Shown here: in pieces, positions 25,201-38,405 of the stretch
Position numbering within the stretch: the stretch's first letter is position 1
Layout of the letters: every line of letters begins with the position of its first letter
NCBI GenBank assembly: GCA_051453625.1
Contig: JBOZIK010000001.1
Span: forward strand, 187,366,567 to 187,412,842
Length of the DNA: 46,276 nucleotides
Source of the DNA: Welwitschia mirabilis
Lineage: Eukaryota > Gnetophyta > Gnetopsida > Welwitschiales
Direction of reading: 5' to 3'
Translations under genes and position numbers: made by a program
The notes under the pieces: generated by a model
Told to the model about the DNA's origin: nothing
The model's input: the letters and a program-made list of their open reading frames with translations, nothing else
The model's database searches: none

Positions 25201-25386
25201 AGAAAACATTCATTAAGAATAAAAACAATGAATCATTTCAAAAGTTAATGTATTATTAGATTAAGGACCTTGATGAAGATGAATTGATGAAAAACAATAA
25301 AATTTTGTAAATCTTAATATCTAAAGAATTCTATGTAATTTTGTATTATGCCTATGGACTTAAAAATAAAAGAGACCAACACAAAA
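22222..25386. other. AT-rich stretch with sized gaps, no gene recognised
   Basis: Includes gaps of 110 N (22736-22845) and 136 N (23249-23384), whose flanks are not duplicated. A 62-codon frame at 24500-24688 (+) has no motif. Nothing else recognised apart from the duplication listed next. Confidence 0.4.
23972..24217. repeat. Exact 73-bp duplication around 100-N gap 24045-24144
   Basis: Positions 23972-24044 and 24145-24217 are identical base for base. This is the clearest sign that the 100-N gaps join overlapping contig ends. Confidence 0.95.
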
Positions 25387-25616
25387 AATTTGTAATAATA
25401 GAATAAAAAACATCAAGATTAAATTAAAAAAGAAAAAATTTCATAGAATGAAAAAGAGGAGTTTAAAATGAAGTTCTTCCAAATATTTGAAAAGTACAAA
25501 AGAATAATACAAAAATTTTGTAATAATAGAGTAAACAACATCAAGATGAAATTTTAAAAATAAAATTCAAAGAATGCTAAATAGGAGTTTAAAATGAACT
25601 TCTTCCAAATATTTAT
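25387..25616. repeat. Tandem duplication, period about 126-128 bp
   Basis: Two adjacent copies share TGTAATAATAGA at 25391 and 25519 and AGTTTAAAATGAA.TTCTTCC ending at 25480 and 25606. No gap is nearby, so unlike the other duplications here this one is probably real in the genome. Confidence 0.8.
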
Positions 25617-25619
25617 AAA

Positions 25620-26430
25620 CTAAGGTCTAAGTAAAACTAATTAAAATTAGAGAAGAGTTTTAACAAGTTAAGTAGATTAACATTATAATTATTAACTTAT
25701 TTAATAAAACACAAAATAATATATTTCATTTTATAATTAAAATATGTAATCATTTCTATTTCTTAAAATACTATAAAGATGAAAATCATTTATTTCAAAT
25801 GCACTTGTATTAGAAAAAATAATCTCAGAAGTAGGTGAAGTGTAATAGAATACTTGAAATCACACAAGCTAAGTCCATAACCATTATCTGCCTTTAAAAG
25901 AAAATTATAATAAGGTTTCATTATTAATTATTTATTACTAATTATTTCATAATTATTAAAATACATTTAAATATTTGATTTCTTTTTGTTTTGGTATTTA
26001 TGAAACAATTAAACTTCTACATTAATATCAAACATGATATCAAATTATACCTATTTCAAATTCTAACATATAACACATGATTATTTAAGATTTGATAAGG
26101 TACTGGCTAGTTGAAGGTTGATTTACACTTAAACGTTTATTTATTTAGCCTTGAAAGTTTAGTAAATTAATATATTTTTTAGACTACAAGTACCATATTT
26201 GTAGTTAAATTATTATTTACCATGTTTTATTCATTGATTTTGAAAGTATTATTAAGAAGAACTAAATTTTAATATTTTATTTATAGGTTATCCTAAGATT
26301 CCCAAACTTTGTTAAAACATAATTAGTAAAAAATACTAACTATTGACATTTTAGAACCAATTAGATCTTGTAAAGGATGGAAGATTTAACAGATGATAAG
26401 TTAATGAATTAACCTTATAGATGAGTGCTA
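25620..26430. other. AT-rich spacer
   Basis: No recognisable gene or repeat on either strand. Confidence 0.45.
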
Positions 26431-26770
26431 AAATAGTTTATAAAGAGAAAGGGCTACACATACATATTCTATTACCCAAAGAGATTTGTTACTACTCATA
26501 TATTAATGACAAGAACTTACTAATGGACATGTTTAGTTTTAAAAAGAGCTATAAAAGTAGAGCCTACCTCAAATGCTAGAAATACTGCATCTCTTAACTA
26601 GTCCATCATATATCTAGGAGTTTTCCATTATTAAAGCATTGTTAGTCATCCATTCATCATAACTATATCATTCTAGATTTAGAATTCCTATGGCTATGAG
26701 GAGGACCTATCTCCTCATGATGTTATAAGCCTTTCTTCTTCCTCCACAAGTATAAGGAAATGATTGATTT
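26431..26770 (+). promoter_or_regulatory. Possible LTR-like promoter region
   Basis: TTTATAAAG at 26437-26445 is TATA-like and is followed by less AT-rich sequence ending in a CT-rich run (CTTTCTTCTTCCTCC at about 26731-26745). This resembles the R/U5 leader of plant LTRs, but no LTR border or internal domain was found nearby. Confidence 0.22.
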
Positions 26771-27001
26771 ATAAGGAATTTGTCTTGTCAATCCCATGTA
26801 ATTAATCTATGTTGTTTGATATTCTTAATATTATTTTCATAATTGGTGAATGCACTTTTGATTTGTGGTTAGATTTCTTTGTATTTCTATGATTAATTAC
26901 TAAGAGTACTTCTCATGCAATAGTACACTCTAATTGTTATTTTATACTTATTTCTTAAATATAAACCTTTAATGCTTTACTAAGATTTAGATGATTAATA
27001 T

Positions 27002-30000
27002 GTTAGACTATGTTATATTTTATGTTGTTCAAGTGTTCCTTACATTTCATTGTAAAATGTGAGATGTAATGTAAGATGTATATTTCTAATACTTGTAATG
27101 TTCTTACATTTGGAATTTGAATTAATTAGCTTATTACTTATCTATGAATCTAAGTTGTACCTGGTTTAACCTTTTAATCATCTAAGATTTACTTGATCGT
27201 TCTTCTTATCAATAGTTATTTTTGATTTTCAAGTTGAGATATTTACTCTATTAAATTTACAACTTTTTAAATACTTTAAAAACCATTTTTATTTAAGTCT
27301 ATAATTGAAACCTCTATTTAATTATTATAAGGTTTGTAGTATATTTATGGTTTCTATGAGAGAATAATAATTAGCGTAAACTATAATATAGTAGGTCTAG
27401 CCTATTTATTTAGAATTTCTACCTTTTCCTTGATAGCTTAGGTACAACATTTAAGTTAGAGCATAGCAAGTACCTATCTATTCAACTTTGTACTACTATT
27501 TGTAAAATAATTTCTTATTTTTTTACTCTTAAAATTATAATAACACTAAGCAACCACATTACAAATGAGAGAGATAGAATTGTAAAAAAAAAAGACATTT
27601 GAGATAATTTCTACTTGTCTAACAAATTGTACATTCCACTAGCATATAAAGGCATGTGAACATGGTATGAAATTTAGATATTAGTGAGGCATGTGATCAT
27701 GTCCTTTGGCCTTATATGGAAGTGCTCCTTGAGAAGTGTATCTTTCACTGACATTGCATTTTAAAGTTTGAAACACACTTTACTTATACGAATATGTTTC
27801 TTTTGATTAATGAATTTCATAATAAAAGCTTTTAAACTACAGTGAGTTACATTAAGTAACTTTTCACTTTCCTTAAGTTATTTATGTTAATTATGTAACA
27901 GTTATCCTTTTGCATGATACATCTTTATGAATAAGGAAAACTTCAAGGCATTACCTTGATCCTTATATGTAATGAATTTACTCATGTATACTTTGTGCAC
28001 AACACCATGATATTTATACATTATAAAGGTAAAAATATTATAGTAGTTAAGTATCTATTAGATAATATTTTTTAGCTTAGCTCTAGTTATTAACATGCAA
28101 AAAATTAATATTCATGTTATGAGTATAGAGTTGGATAAAACAAGCCATTATAATTAGCAAATGCATTATCAATTAGACTAATGTAGGTCTTTCACTGCCT
28201 GATAAAAATATTAATAAGAAATAATGAAAAGGAGGTATCAAAAGGATTGATAGAATGCTTACAAGTTAGAAAATTAATATATTATCTTAGGCTAGTTAAA
28301 TTCAATTGACATATTCCTTTATATTTATTATTATGTTTTAAATATTCTATGTCCATCATAAATCCTATTAAAGTAATGAAACATTAATTTATTTAGGGAA
28401 GTCTTAAAAAGAGAAATTNNNNNNNNNNNNNNNNNNNNNNNNNNNNNNNNNNNNNNNNNNNNNNNNNNNNNNNNNNNNNNNNNNNNNNNNNNNNNNNNNN
28501 NNNNNNNNNNNNNNNNNNTAAATGAAAGTTGGTAGAGATTCCTTGCATATGAAGACAAAATATTGTAAATGAGGGTGATTATATGGTGGAGAATTTCATT
28601 ACCTTGCCAGGCCACCAGGAAAATAATAAATAATAATTAAGCTTACATAATTAACAACAATGAGACATTAGTAGTTATTAAATTATTCTATAACATGATA
28701 GTAGTTTTGATAATAAATAAAAATAATAATACTACACATTAAGCATCTTTAAAATAATTTGACATTTTTCCAAATAAGCAACGCATAAGACAAGTCACAA
28801 AATAATATTCATAAAACTATTAGAAATAAAATAAAGCATTTAAGATTTAGCATAAATTATTAGCCTTAAAATATTTAATCTTAAGTCTTAGAATTTAGGA
28901 CATGACAGTTAGACTATGTTATATTTCATGTTGTTCAAGTGTCCTTACATTTCATTGTAAAATGTGAGATGTAATGTAAGATGTATTTTTCTAATACTTG
29001 TAATGTTCTTGCATTTGGAATTTGAATTAATTAACTTATTACTTGTCTATGAATCTAATTTGTACCTGGTTTAACCTTTTAATTATCTAAGATTTACTTG
29101 ATGGGTTTTCTTACGAATAGTCATCTTTGATTTCCAAGTTGAGATATTTACTCTATAAAATTTACACTTTTTAAATACTTTTAAAAACCATTTTTATTTA
29201 AGTCTATAATTGGAACCTCTATTTAATTATTATAAGGTTTGTAGTATATTTATAGTTTATATGAGAGAATAATAATTAGAGTAAACTATAATATAGTAGG
29301 TCTAGCATCTTTATTTAGAATTTCTACCTTTGCCTTGATAGCTTAGGCACAACATTTAAGTTAAGGCATAGCAAGTACCTATCTATTCACCTTTGTACTA
29401 CTATTTGTAAAATAATTTTTTATTCTCTTACTCTTAAAATCATAATAACACTAAGCAACCACATTACAAATGAGAGAGCTAGATTTGTAAAAAAGAAAGA
29501 CACTTGAGATAATTTCTACGTGTCTAATAAATTATACATTCTACCAGCATATAAAGGCATGTGAACATGGTATGAAATTTAGATATTAGTAAGGTGTGTG
29601 ATCATGTCCTTTGGCCTTATATGGAAGTACTCCTTAAGAAGTATATCTTTCACTGACATTGCATTTTAAAGTTTGAGATACACTTTACTTATATGAATAT
29701 GTTTCTTTTGATTAATGAATTTCATACTAAAAGCTTTTAAACTACAGTGGATTATATTAAGTAACTTTCCACTTCCCTTAATTTATTTGTGTTAAGTATG
29801 TAACAGTTATCCTTTTGCATGATACATCTTTATGAATAAGGAAAAATTCAAGGCATTACCTTGACCATTATATGTAATGAATTTACTTATGTATAGTTTG
29901 TGCACAACACCGTGATCTTATACATTATAAAGGTAAAAATGTTATAGTAATTAAGTACCTATTAGATAACATTTCTTTCTTAGCTCTAGTTATTAACATG

Positions 30001-30321
30001 TAAAAAAGTAATATTCATGTTATGGGTATAGAGTTGGATAAAACAAGGCATTATAATTAGCAAATGCATTATCAATTAGAATAATGTAGGTCTTTCACTT
30101 CCTAATAAAAATAGTAATAAGAAATAATGAAAAGGGAGTGTCAAAATAATTGATAGAAAGCTTACAGGTTAGAAAATTAGTATATTATCTTAGGCTAGTT
30201 AAATTCAAGTGACATATTCCTTTATATTTATTATTATGTTTTAAATCTTCTATGTCCATCATAAATCCTATTAAAGTGATGAAACATCAATTTATTTAGA
30301 GAAGTCTTAAAAAGAGAAATT
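27002..30321. repeat. 1.4-kb direct duplication near 100-N gap 28419-28518
   Basis: Positions 27002-28418 and 28908-30321 are about 95% alike. The left copy ends exactly at the gap. After the gap come 389 bases (28519-28907) with no match on the left before the second copy begins, so the two contigs differ upstream of the shared segment. No coding domain is recognised inside. Confidence 0.9.
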
Positions 30322-33300
30322 TACACATAATAAGATAAATGACGTTTATAAATTCTAAGAGGATATGAAGTGGGTTTAAAAAGACTATATCCTTTTAACT
30401 AGAATTTCTTGGAAATATCCTTTAATAGTTACATATTACTAATAATTCTTGGATAGAAGAAATAATTAAAAAAAGGCTAGTAGTAGCTTTATGGGTGACT
30501 AGTAGCCTTAACTTAATAAAGATAATCGTTTTTGAGTCTTTACAAATTATTTTCCCCAACTAATAGGTGACTTGTAGCTAATTTTTTGGGTTCCATTTTG
30601 CCCTTTTTTTGTCAACTTTCTATTAAAGATTCTCTTAAAAGGGTCTTTAATTTTCAAATTGTTGTTTGTATTTATTGTAAAATACAAATCTAATCAACAT
30701 GTATTTTTTACTCTATATAATAATATTAAAGTGCAAATGGCATGAATCTATAGTATGTTATCATGTGAACTGATTTGTTTATTTATACTAATTTATTAAA
30801 AAATATTTATATGACATAGCTTCAAAAAATGCTTGCAAACCTTATATTAGACAAAAATTCATGATATCTTTTAAGGAAAAGGTAACATTAATTCTTCTAG
30901 TTGAAATAAGTTCCTTATTCAAGAAATGAATTTATACTTAATTCTTAGATATAATTTAAATTTATATAGTAGTTTATGAAAAATAAGACATAGATCTAAT
31001 TAAAGTTGCATTATGATTAACAAATTAAAAAAAACCTACATCTATATAGTAGATGCAAACTAAAAATTTTTATTTTGATCTTTTTCAAAAATCAATTTCT
31101 TATGTGATTATTATAGTTTCATTGACATAATTTTATTTTTCACATACTATTGCATCCTAATTTATATGTTTTATGAAATATTAAATGTAATTAAAATTTT
31201 CTAGAGAAATTACTCTTTTATTTATTTTATTTTGGTATTATTATTCTTTGACAATTTTTTAATGTTGAAAAATGGCCATAAAAAAGCATTTTACATCTTG
31301 TAATCATATTATTCTAATGTTCAATGAAATCTAAGGATGTTTATAGATATTAAAATTATCTCATATTTTAGAAACATAAATTTCTAATTTTATTTCATTG
31401 TCGACTTGTTTCACTAACTGTTTACCAAATAGTCTTTGACTCACTAATAAAAGTTTTATTTTGGGGTTGTGATTTTTAGTTCTACCAACTTTTAAACATT
31501 AAGTAGAAGTTATGAGAAATAAATATTTCTATGGGGGTGCTACATTTAAGGAGGCCCCTCAAATTGAAGATTCATCATATGTATGAAGAGGCTTTGGGCA
31601 TATTGAAACACTGTTCTATGATCATCATTCCTTTTAAAATGGAACTCGTAAATAAAGAGATGATGATCATTATACCATTAAGAACTAATGTTCATCAATT
31701 TAGCTAGTCCATAAGTAAGAACAATGTAAATGTGGACTAATAATATTTTAAGCCCAAGACGTAGATTATTTGAACTTAAAATGTATCAGGAGTAGCTATC
31801 CATGAAATGGTATTTAAAATAAAAATAATAAATGGATAATTATTCATAATGTCAAAGATAACAGAAAATCTTACACATCATTTTTGAATGCACATTTATT
31901 AAGGAAAGATAGAAAAATTTTAAGCATTATATCACTCTTCCTTTTTATGTTAATTTACTCTAGGACTTCATACTAAATTAGGAATAATAAGTAAAGAATA
32001 AGGGAAAGAATGATATGGTTTACTTACATGTATTTACTCTCACCTCTTGAAGGATAATAATCTTAAGTTCTTTAAGGATAATATAAGTCTAGGAAAGAAA
32101 ATTTAATAAGAAGCTTTCCTTTAGTTANNNNNNNNNNNNNNNNNNNATAAGAAACACATTTTTAAATCTTGATCCTTCATGGAATTTATTCATGAATGAT
32201 GAGGATGTATGGGATAGTGGTCAAATAATAATTGGTATCAAGAAAGAAATTGAATTTGAGGAGGACATAGGACAAGTTAAGTAATACACTTAATTGCTCT
32301 CAATGTAAGTATAATTAAAGGTAATAACATTGTATTTCAATTATACGAATTTTGTTACAATTTTTTACCTCTTATGTGAATGCCACATGAATATGAGCTT
32401 ATTACAAGAATTTTATTTTATGTTAAAGTCATGAGCTGTATTTACTAACATGTCAAGATTATTAATGTGTTTTTTGATGTCATGTACACATTTGCATTTT
32501 GATTAATGATGTAGTAATAAGGATTTTGAATTAAGTCCCTAACAATATTTAATAAAGATAACATATTCAACTATTTGAATGTGTAACTCTAAAAGTTTGA
32601 TAGGTTATGGTTAATATATTTAGCTTTATTATGTGATTTCTACTCTATTTTTTGAACCTCATGACAAGTTAACTTCTTTCACTAAATTTGCTTTAAAAAA
32701 AAGAAAAAATTAAAAAAGGAAAAAAGCCTTTTCATGATGTGAAGGATTCATTTAAGTGTGCTTTCTTTTATTGAAAAGTTATTGAAAATGCATGGAATTA
32801 TATTCATAACGTTTATGATAATTTTTAATCAACCTTTATGAATATTATTTTTGAAGGTGCTCTTAATCTTTCTAATTTCCTTTTTCTTATTTATATATTT
32901 CTTTAACTTTTAATTGTACATAAAATTTGGAATAGAGTTATTTTTTGGCATCTTAAGTATAAATTTTAAATTGTTATAGTATTAATAATATCAAATTTTA
33001 TGAAATGTAAATTTTAAACTTTAAGTTTAATTCTTGTAATAGTTACTTAAGTTCTTTTTTTAAAATTATGTTTATTTTTTAATTTTTGTGTATTAGTGGA
33101 TTTATTCATTTATAAACCTTATCTATGCTAATATTTTTGATTTTAATAAAATAATTTTTTCATGGTTTAAAATCCTTAAGTTAGTCTCTTATAAAATCAA
33201 TATTTTATGTTACTGTAAATATAAAAATGTAAATTTTAATTTAAAGATTTAGATGTAGAGCATAGAGAATTTTAAGAAAATTTCCAAATAGAAATCCCAA

Positions 33301-33337
33301 AGCATTATAGAGTTATGAGAAATGAATTATTGCTTTA
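30322..33337. other. AT-rich stretch without recognised gene
   Basis: Includes a 19-N gap at 32128-32146 without duplicated flanks. An 11-base inverted repeat (ATGATCATCAT at 31618-31628 and its complement at 31660-31670) is the only structure noted. All frames are closed. Confidence 0.4.
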
Positions 33338-33554
33338 TTTTTTCATATTTTCTTACTTAAAGTTGATCTATTAGATTTATCTTTCTATAAGTGANNNNNN
33401 NNNNNNNNNNNNNNNNNNNNNNNNNNNNNNNNNNNNNNNNNNNNNNNNNNNNNNNNNNNNNNNNNNNNNNNNNNNNNNNNNNNNNNNNNNNNNNTTTTTT
33501 CATATTTTCTTACTTAAAGTTAACCTATCTTTTAGATTTAACTTTCTATAAGTG
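33338..33554. repeat. Short duplication around 100-N gap 33395-33494
   Basis: Positions 33338-33394 and 33495-33554 match, with a few substitutions and a 3-base indel. Confidence 0.85.
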
Positions 33555-33679
33555 AAATGAATGTAGTAAACCTATGCATATTGCATGTTTTAACTTCAAA
33601 AGGAGTGGAATTACAAGATGGCATGAAAAATGATTTTGAAATAAATCCTATTACTACTTCTATGGAGAATCAAATTTAA

Positions 33680-34780
33680 TGTAATACCCACTAAAATAAC
33701 CTAACTATCTAAATCAAGAAATAATGTTACAAATATTTATTATGATTTTATTTGACTTCATCGTCTATTTGATATATGTTCATAAGATTTTTTCTTATGG
33801 TATGTCTTCTTTTATGTTTTGGCTATATTTATAAATTTAATTCTCCTGTAATAAAGTTTAGATCTATGATGATATACTAGAATATATTTATAAAATATGC
33901 TTGGTATTCTATGCTAAATATTTTTCTTTATGAATTAAGGTAAATGTAACAACTTAAACAAGGTCCTCTTATTAAAGGCTAGTGATACAATCTTCTATTA
34001 TCTGGTGATGTATTTTGATATTTTTAATCTCCATAATTGTTATAACCATAAAGCTCATATTTTGCATAATCCACTTTTAAAAAGGAAATAAGAAATTAAA
34101 AATTAAAAAACTATGTGTTTTCTTCTAAAACCTCTAACTTAGGAAAGAAGAAATAAGAAATAAAAAATATAAGAGAAAAAGGGCTTTTCCCCTTAAAATC
34201 TCTAACTCAATATTTTAGTTTGATTCTTTTCTATCTCTTACTAATGATTTTAATAATTAACCTTTAAGTTAGATTTATTAACATTATTTAAATTAAAGGC
34301 ATCACACTCTAATGATCATACAAAAGATTTTTGTTAAATACTTTAAAATAACTTATTATAGTTTAAAGTATTTTACTTTGATTAAGTTTAAAAAATAATG
34401 TTATTTTGATAATCATATTAAAAAGTAAAAATAAAATGATGTCTCTTTTCATCCTCTAGAAAAATGATTAAAAATTGATATTCCTACTTTTAATTATTTT
34501 GTTAGAAAACTTTTAGTTCTAGATCTTGATTAGTGTAGAACTATGAATTTATTAAAGAACAATGGGTTTATATCTTACTTCCCTCTAGAATGTTTGAGAT
34601 CTTATAGATAGGCTTCATAAGAAATATACTCATTTATAGCTTTATTTAATTTTCTCTACTAATTCTACTCTTATTTAAGAAATTGAATTTTATCCTATGA
34701 TATATATTTTTCCTATAGATATTCTTTTTATAATGGCTTAGATATTTCTATTTACCATCCAAAATGACAATAAGATGCTA
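33680..34780 (+). other. Possible gypsy LTR start, otherwise AT-rich
   Basis: TGTAATACCC at 33680-33689 matches the usual first bases of many plant Ty3/gypsy LTRs and follows a weak purine run (GGAGAA). No matching CA end, TATA box or second copy was found. The rest up to 34780 shows no gene. Confidence 0.2.
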
Positions 34781-34844
34781 CTATTGTTATTCATCTAATA
34801 TAGAAGAGATCTCTTTAATCATAAAAACAAAATTATTAAAAAAG

Positions 34845-34976
34845 AAAAGTTTGGGACTGTCTTTACATTGAATTACTCTAGTTTTGGAATTTTATTTATT
34901 TATGCTCCAAATGGCTCTAGTAGATCATGTATATTATATAAAGTTACTATCCAAATTATCTAATATTACTTAGATT
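34845..34976 (+). pseudogene. LINE endonuclease-like scrap
   Basis: The plus-strand frame reads FGTVFTLNYSSFGILFIYAP followed by NGSSRSCILYK, resembling the central EEP-endonuclease strand of plant L1 ORF2 (a LNIYAPN....R..LW block). No reverse transcriptase follows; the sequence enters a stopped region and then a duplicated contig end. It differs from the LINE at 13.8-16.3 kb and would be a separate, mostly lost copy. Short, so only moderate support. Confidence 0.35.
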
Positions 34977-35183
34977 TTTAAAGAAGGTTGATAACATGTA
35001 AGCATTTCCATCTAAATTAAGTATATCAAGTCAATTTATCTTAAGTGAAGATATTAAGTTAACTATTTAATCATGAAAATATGTATTTTTTTATTTTTAA
35101 TATCATTATAAACTTATCCATTTTCCCATGATGATGTTAGATGTTATACTACATTCTAGATCACATGTTGAAAGATAAAATAA

Positions 35184-36475
35184 TTTTAGTAAAAAATGTT
35201 GGCAATCCTAGAGACTTAGATAGTAGCAAGGGTTTATTAAAGTAAACCTTCTCTAAAGTTATGTTATTTTGTTATCATTAAAAAATGATTGATTTCCATT
35301 ATGAGATCAAAAATTTACAATGTTAAACTCAAATATTTATACATAAAAGTATCAAATTTTCATTTATAAAACTTTAAACAGCAAACTTTAGTTATAAAAT
35401 AAAAACGCTATTTTCACCTATAAAAAGTTCCAAGTATCCTCCACTATAATAATATTTTAAGTGGTAAAAGATTTGTACCTCATTTAGTGTAGGATCTATA
35501 TTATTCCATTCTAAGATTCTTCTTTGGAAGTGGCCAAGCCTTAAGGCTAGCTTAATGATTTTGTATTAGCCTTAGATTTTTTCCTCCTTTAATGTACTAT
35601 AATTCCTATTATTTTATAAAATAGAGTATTATTCCTTCTTGATTTTAAATGATAAGTTATATTCTATGTCTAATGCTTGAATGAAGCTGTGTGTTTGCAA
35701 GGTTAATCTTATTTTTTAAGTGGGTTCCTTTTACTTATGTTTTGATTTACATTTTATGTTTACTTGATGGTCTTTGGNNNNNNNNNNNNNNNNNNNNNNN
35801 NNNNNNNNNNNNNNNNNNNNNNNNNNNNNNNNNNNNNNNNNNNNNNNNNNNNNNNNNNNNNNNNNNNNNNNNNNNNNAGAATGTTAGTAAAAAATGTTGG
35901 TAATACTAGGGACCTAGATAGTAGCAAGGGTTTATTAAAGTAAACCTTCTTTAAAGGTATGTTCTTTTGTTATCATTAAAAAATGATTGATTTCCATTAT
36001 GAGATCAGAAAGTTACAATGTTAAAATAAAATATTTATACATAAAAGTATCAAATTTTCATTTATAAAACTCTAAATAACAAAATTTAGTTATAAAATAA
36101 AAATACTATTTTCACCTATAAAAAGGGCCAAGTATCCTTCATTATAATAATCTTTTAAGTGGTGAAATATCTGTACTCGTTTAATGTAGGATCTTTATTA
36201 TTCCATTCCAAGATTCTTATTTGAAAGTGGGGAAGCCTTAAGGCTAGCTTAATGATTTTGTATTAGCCTTAGATGTTTTTCCCCTTTAATGTACTAGAAT
36301 TCCTATTATTTTATAAAATAGAGTAGTTATTCCTTCTTGATTTTAAGTGATAAGTTATATTCTACGTCTAATGCTTGAATGAAGCTATGTGTTTTCAAGG
36401 TTAATATTATTTTTTGAGTAAGTTTATTTTACTTATGTTTTAATTTACATTTTATGTTTACTTGATGGTCTTTGG
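35184..36475. repeat. 0.6-kb duplication around 100-N gap 35778-35877
   Basis: Positions 35184-35777 and 35882-36475 are near-identical copies of equal length. No coding content is recognised. Confidence 0.92.
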
Positions 36476-37029
36476 ACATTATTTTGATACTTTGCATGCT
36501 TGCATCTAGGCAATGGCAGATCAAGATGACTAAGAGATCTCACCATTACTTGTGTAGTACATGAGAGTATGTCATCATGATATAAGTCATAATGACTTAC
36601 TGGTTTTAAGTTTTAATCAAAACTGATCTTTGTGAATGATATTAGGACTTTACTATAATAATAGTTTGTTAATTTGTAAAAGTTGGCCTCAAATAGCTTT
36701 TTGGTNNNNNNNNNNNNNNNNNNNNNNNNNNNNNNNNNNNNNNNNNNNNNNNNNNNNNNNNNNNNNNNNNNNNNNNNNNNNNNNNNNNNNNNNNNNNNNN
36801 NNNNNNNNNNNNNNNNNNNNNNNNNNNNNNNNNNNNNNNNNNNNNNNNNNNNNNNNNNNNNNNNNNNNNNNNNNNNNNNNNNNNNNNNNNNNNNNNNNNN
36901 TTTTTAGTTCTATTAAATATTTCTCAAGATTTTTAGCTCTAAACTAAATATATTATTATATAAATCTTTGTGATTATAACACTAATGATTTTTCTATAGG
37001 TTTATTATAATGTTCCATATTTACTATTT
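36476..37029. other. Spacer with 195-N gap
   Basis: AT-rich sequence with a sized gap at 36706-36900. The flanks are not duplicated and no gene is seen. Confidence 0.5.
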
Positions 37030-38273
37030 TATAAAGAAGATTATTAAGATGCTAAGTGAGCATGATTAATAAGTTGTCATGAATGGGTGTGATCCAAATA
37101 TGAAAAATTATGTTCTTTTATGATGCTATTTAAGCTTATGGAGTTAGATGAGGGTGGATAGACTGGGTGGATATAACTAATGATAACCTTGGCTAATTCC
37201 TAAGGGTGCCATAAGGGGAACTCACATCGTAGTTAACATCTTTACCTTTTACCACTAATATGAGGATGTTGTCTAATGATAAGAAATATAATATGCTACT
37301 ATTAATAATAAAATCCAATGTTTCTAAAATTATTTCTTATTATTCTTATCAATTATGGCATAATATTTAAATGTTCCTATTTATAATGAAATGATATTAA
37401 AATGCTAAAATGGAGCATTAAATTTAGCATCAGGGCTAATGGTAAGTAATAAATTACTAATTTAAAGAAGAATAAGTAACGAATCTAATCTTATAATAAA
37501 ATAGAAGAAGCATAACATTAAGAAACAAACCAAAGTACAAGCAGTACATAGAAAAGATGTGGTAAAACAAAAACAAGGTACTAGCAAATAGTACATGGTG
37601 CNNNNNNNNNNNNNNNNNNNNNNNNNNNNNNNNNNNNNNNNNNNNNNNNNNNNNNNNNNNNNNNNNNNNNNNNNNNNNNNNNNNNNNNNNNNNNNNNNNN
37701 NTATAAAGAAGAGTATTAAGATGCTAAGTGAGCATGATTAACAAGTTGTTATGAATGGGTGTAAATCAAACATGAAAAATTATGTTCTTTCATAATGCTA
37801 TTTAAGCTTATGGAATCAGGTGAGGGTGGATAGATTGGGTGGATGTAATTGACGATAACCTTGGCTGATTCCTAAGTGTGCCATAAGGGGAACTCACATT
37901 GTAGTCGACATCTTTACCTTTTAAAACTAATATGAAGATGTTATCTAATGATAAGAAATATAATATGCTACTATTAATAATAAAATCCACCTTTTATGAA
38001 ATTATTTCTTATTATCCTTAACAATTTTGGCATAATATTTAAATGTTCCTATTTATAATGAAACGATATTAAAATGCTAAAATGAAATATTAAATTTAGC
38101 ATCAGAGCTAATGGTAAATAATAAATTACTAATTTAAAGAATAATAAGTAAATAATCTAGTCTTATAATAAAATAGAAAAAGCATGACATTAAGAAACAA
38201 ACCAAACTACAAGCAGTACATAAACAAGATGTGGTACAAAGGAAACAAGTTACTAGCAAATAGTACATGGTGC
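37030..38273. repeat. 0.57-kb duplication around 100-N gap 37602-37701
   Basis: Positions 37030-37601 and 37702-38273 are near-identical. The segment includes a less AT-rich part (GAGGGTGGATAG, GTGCCATAAGGGGAACTCAC) typical of decayed LTR or untranslated DNA. Read on the minus strand, it lies just downstream of the stop of the gene remnant at 38311 and may be its 3' untranslated region. Confidence 0.92.
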
Positions 38274-38405
38274 ATAATGCCTTGGATAATTGAGAAATAT
38301 AAAATCACTACTAGGAAGAGAGAAAATTCTCTATAGAAAATAGAATGGGATTATGATCCTTTGCACCTAGAATGGATAGCTTCACATCACTTAGAATCAC
38401 CTCCA

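Noticed and set aside
31618-31670. 11-base inverted repeat with 31-base loop
   Set aside because: Short perfect palindromes of this size are expected by chance in AT-rich DNA; no terminator or RNA context applies here.
36636-36947. Open frames of up to 103 codons across the 195-N gap (similar ones at 7543, 22665, 23199, 23215, 23947, 28331, 35691, 39811, 40933, 45682)
   Set aside because: Their apparent length comes from unknown bases; the real flanking residues are few and carry no motif.
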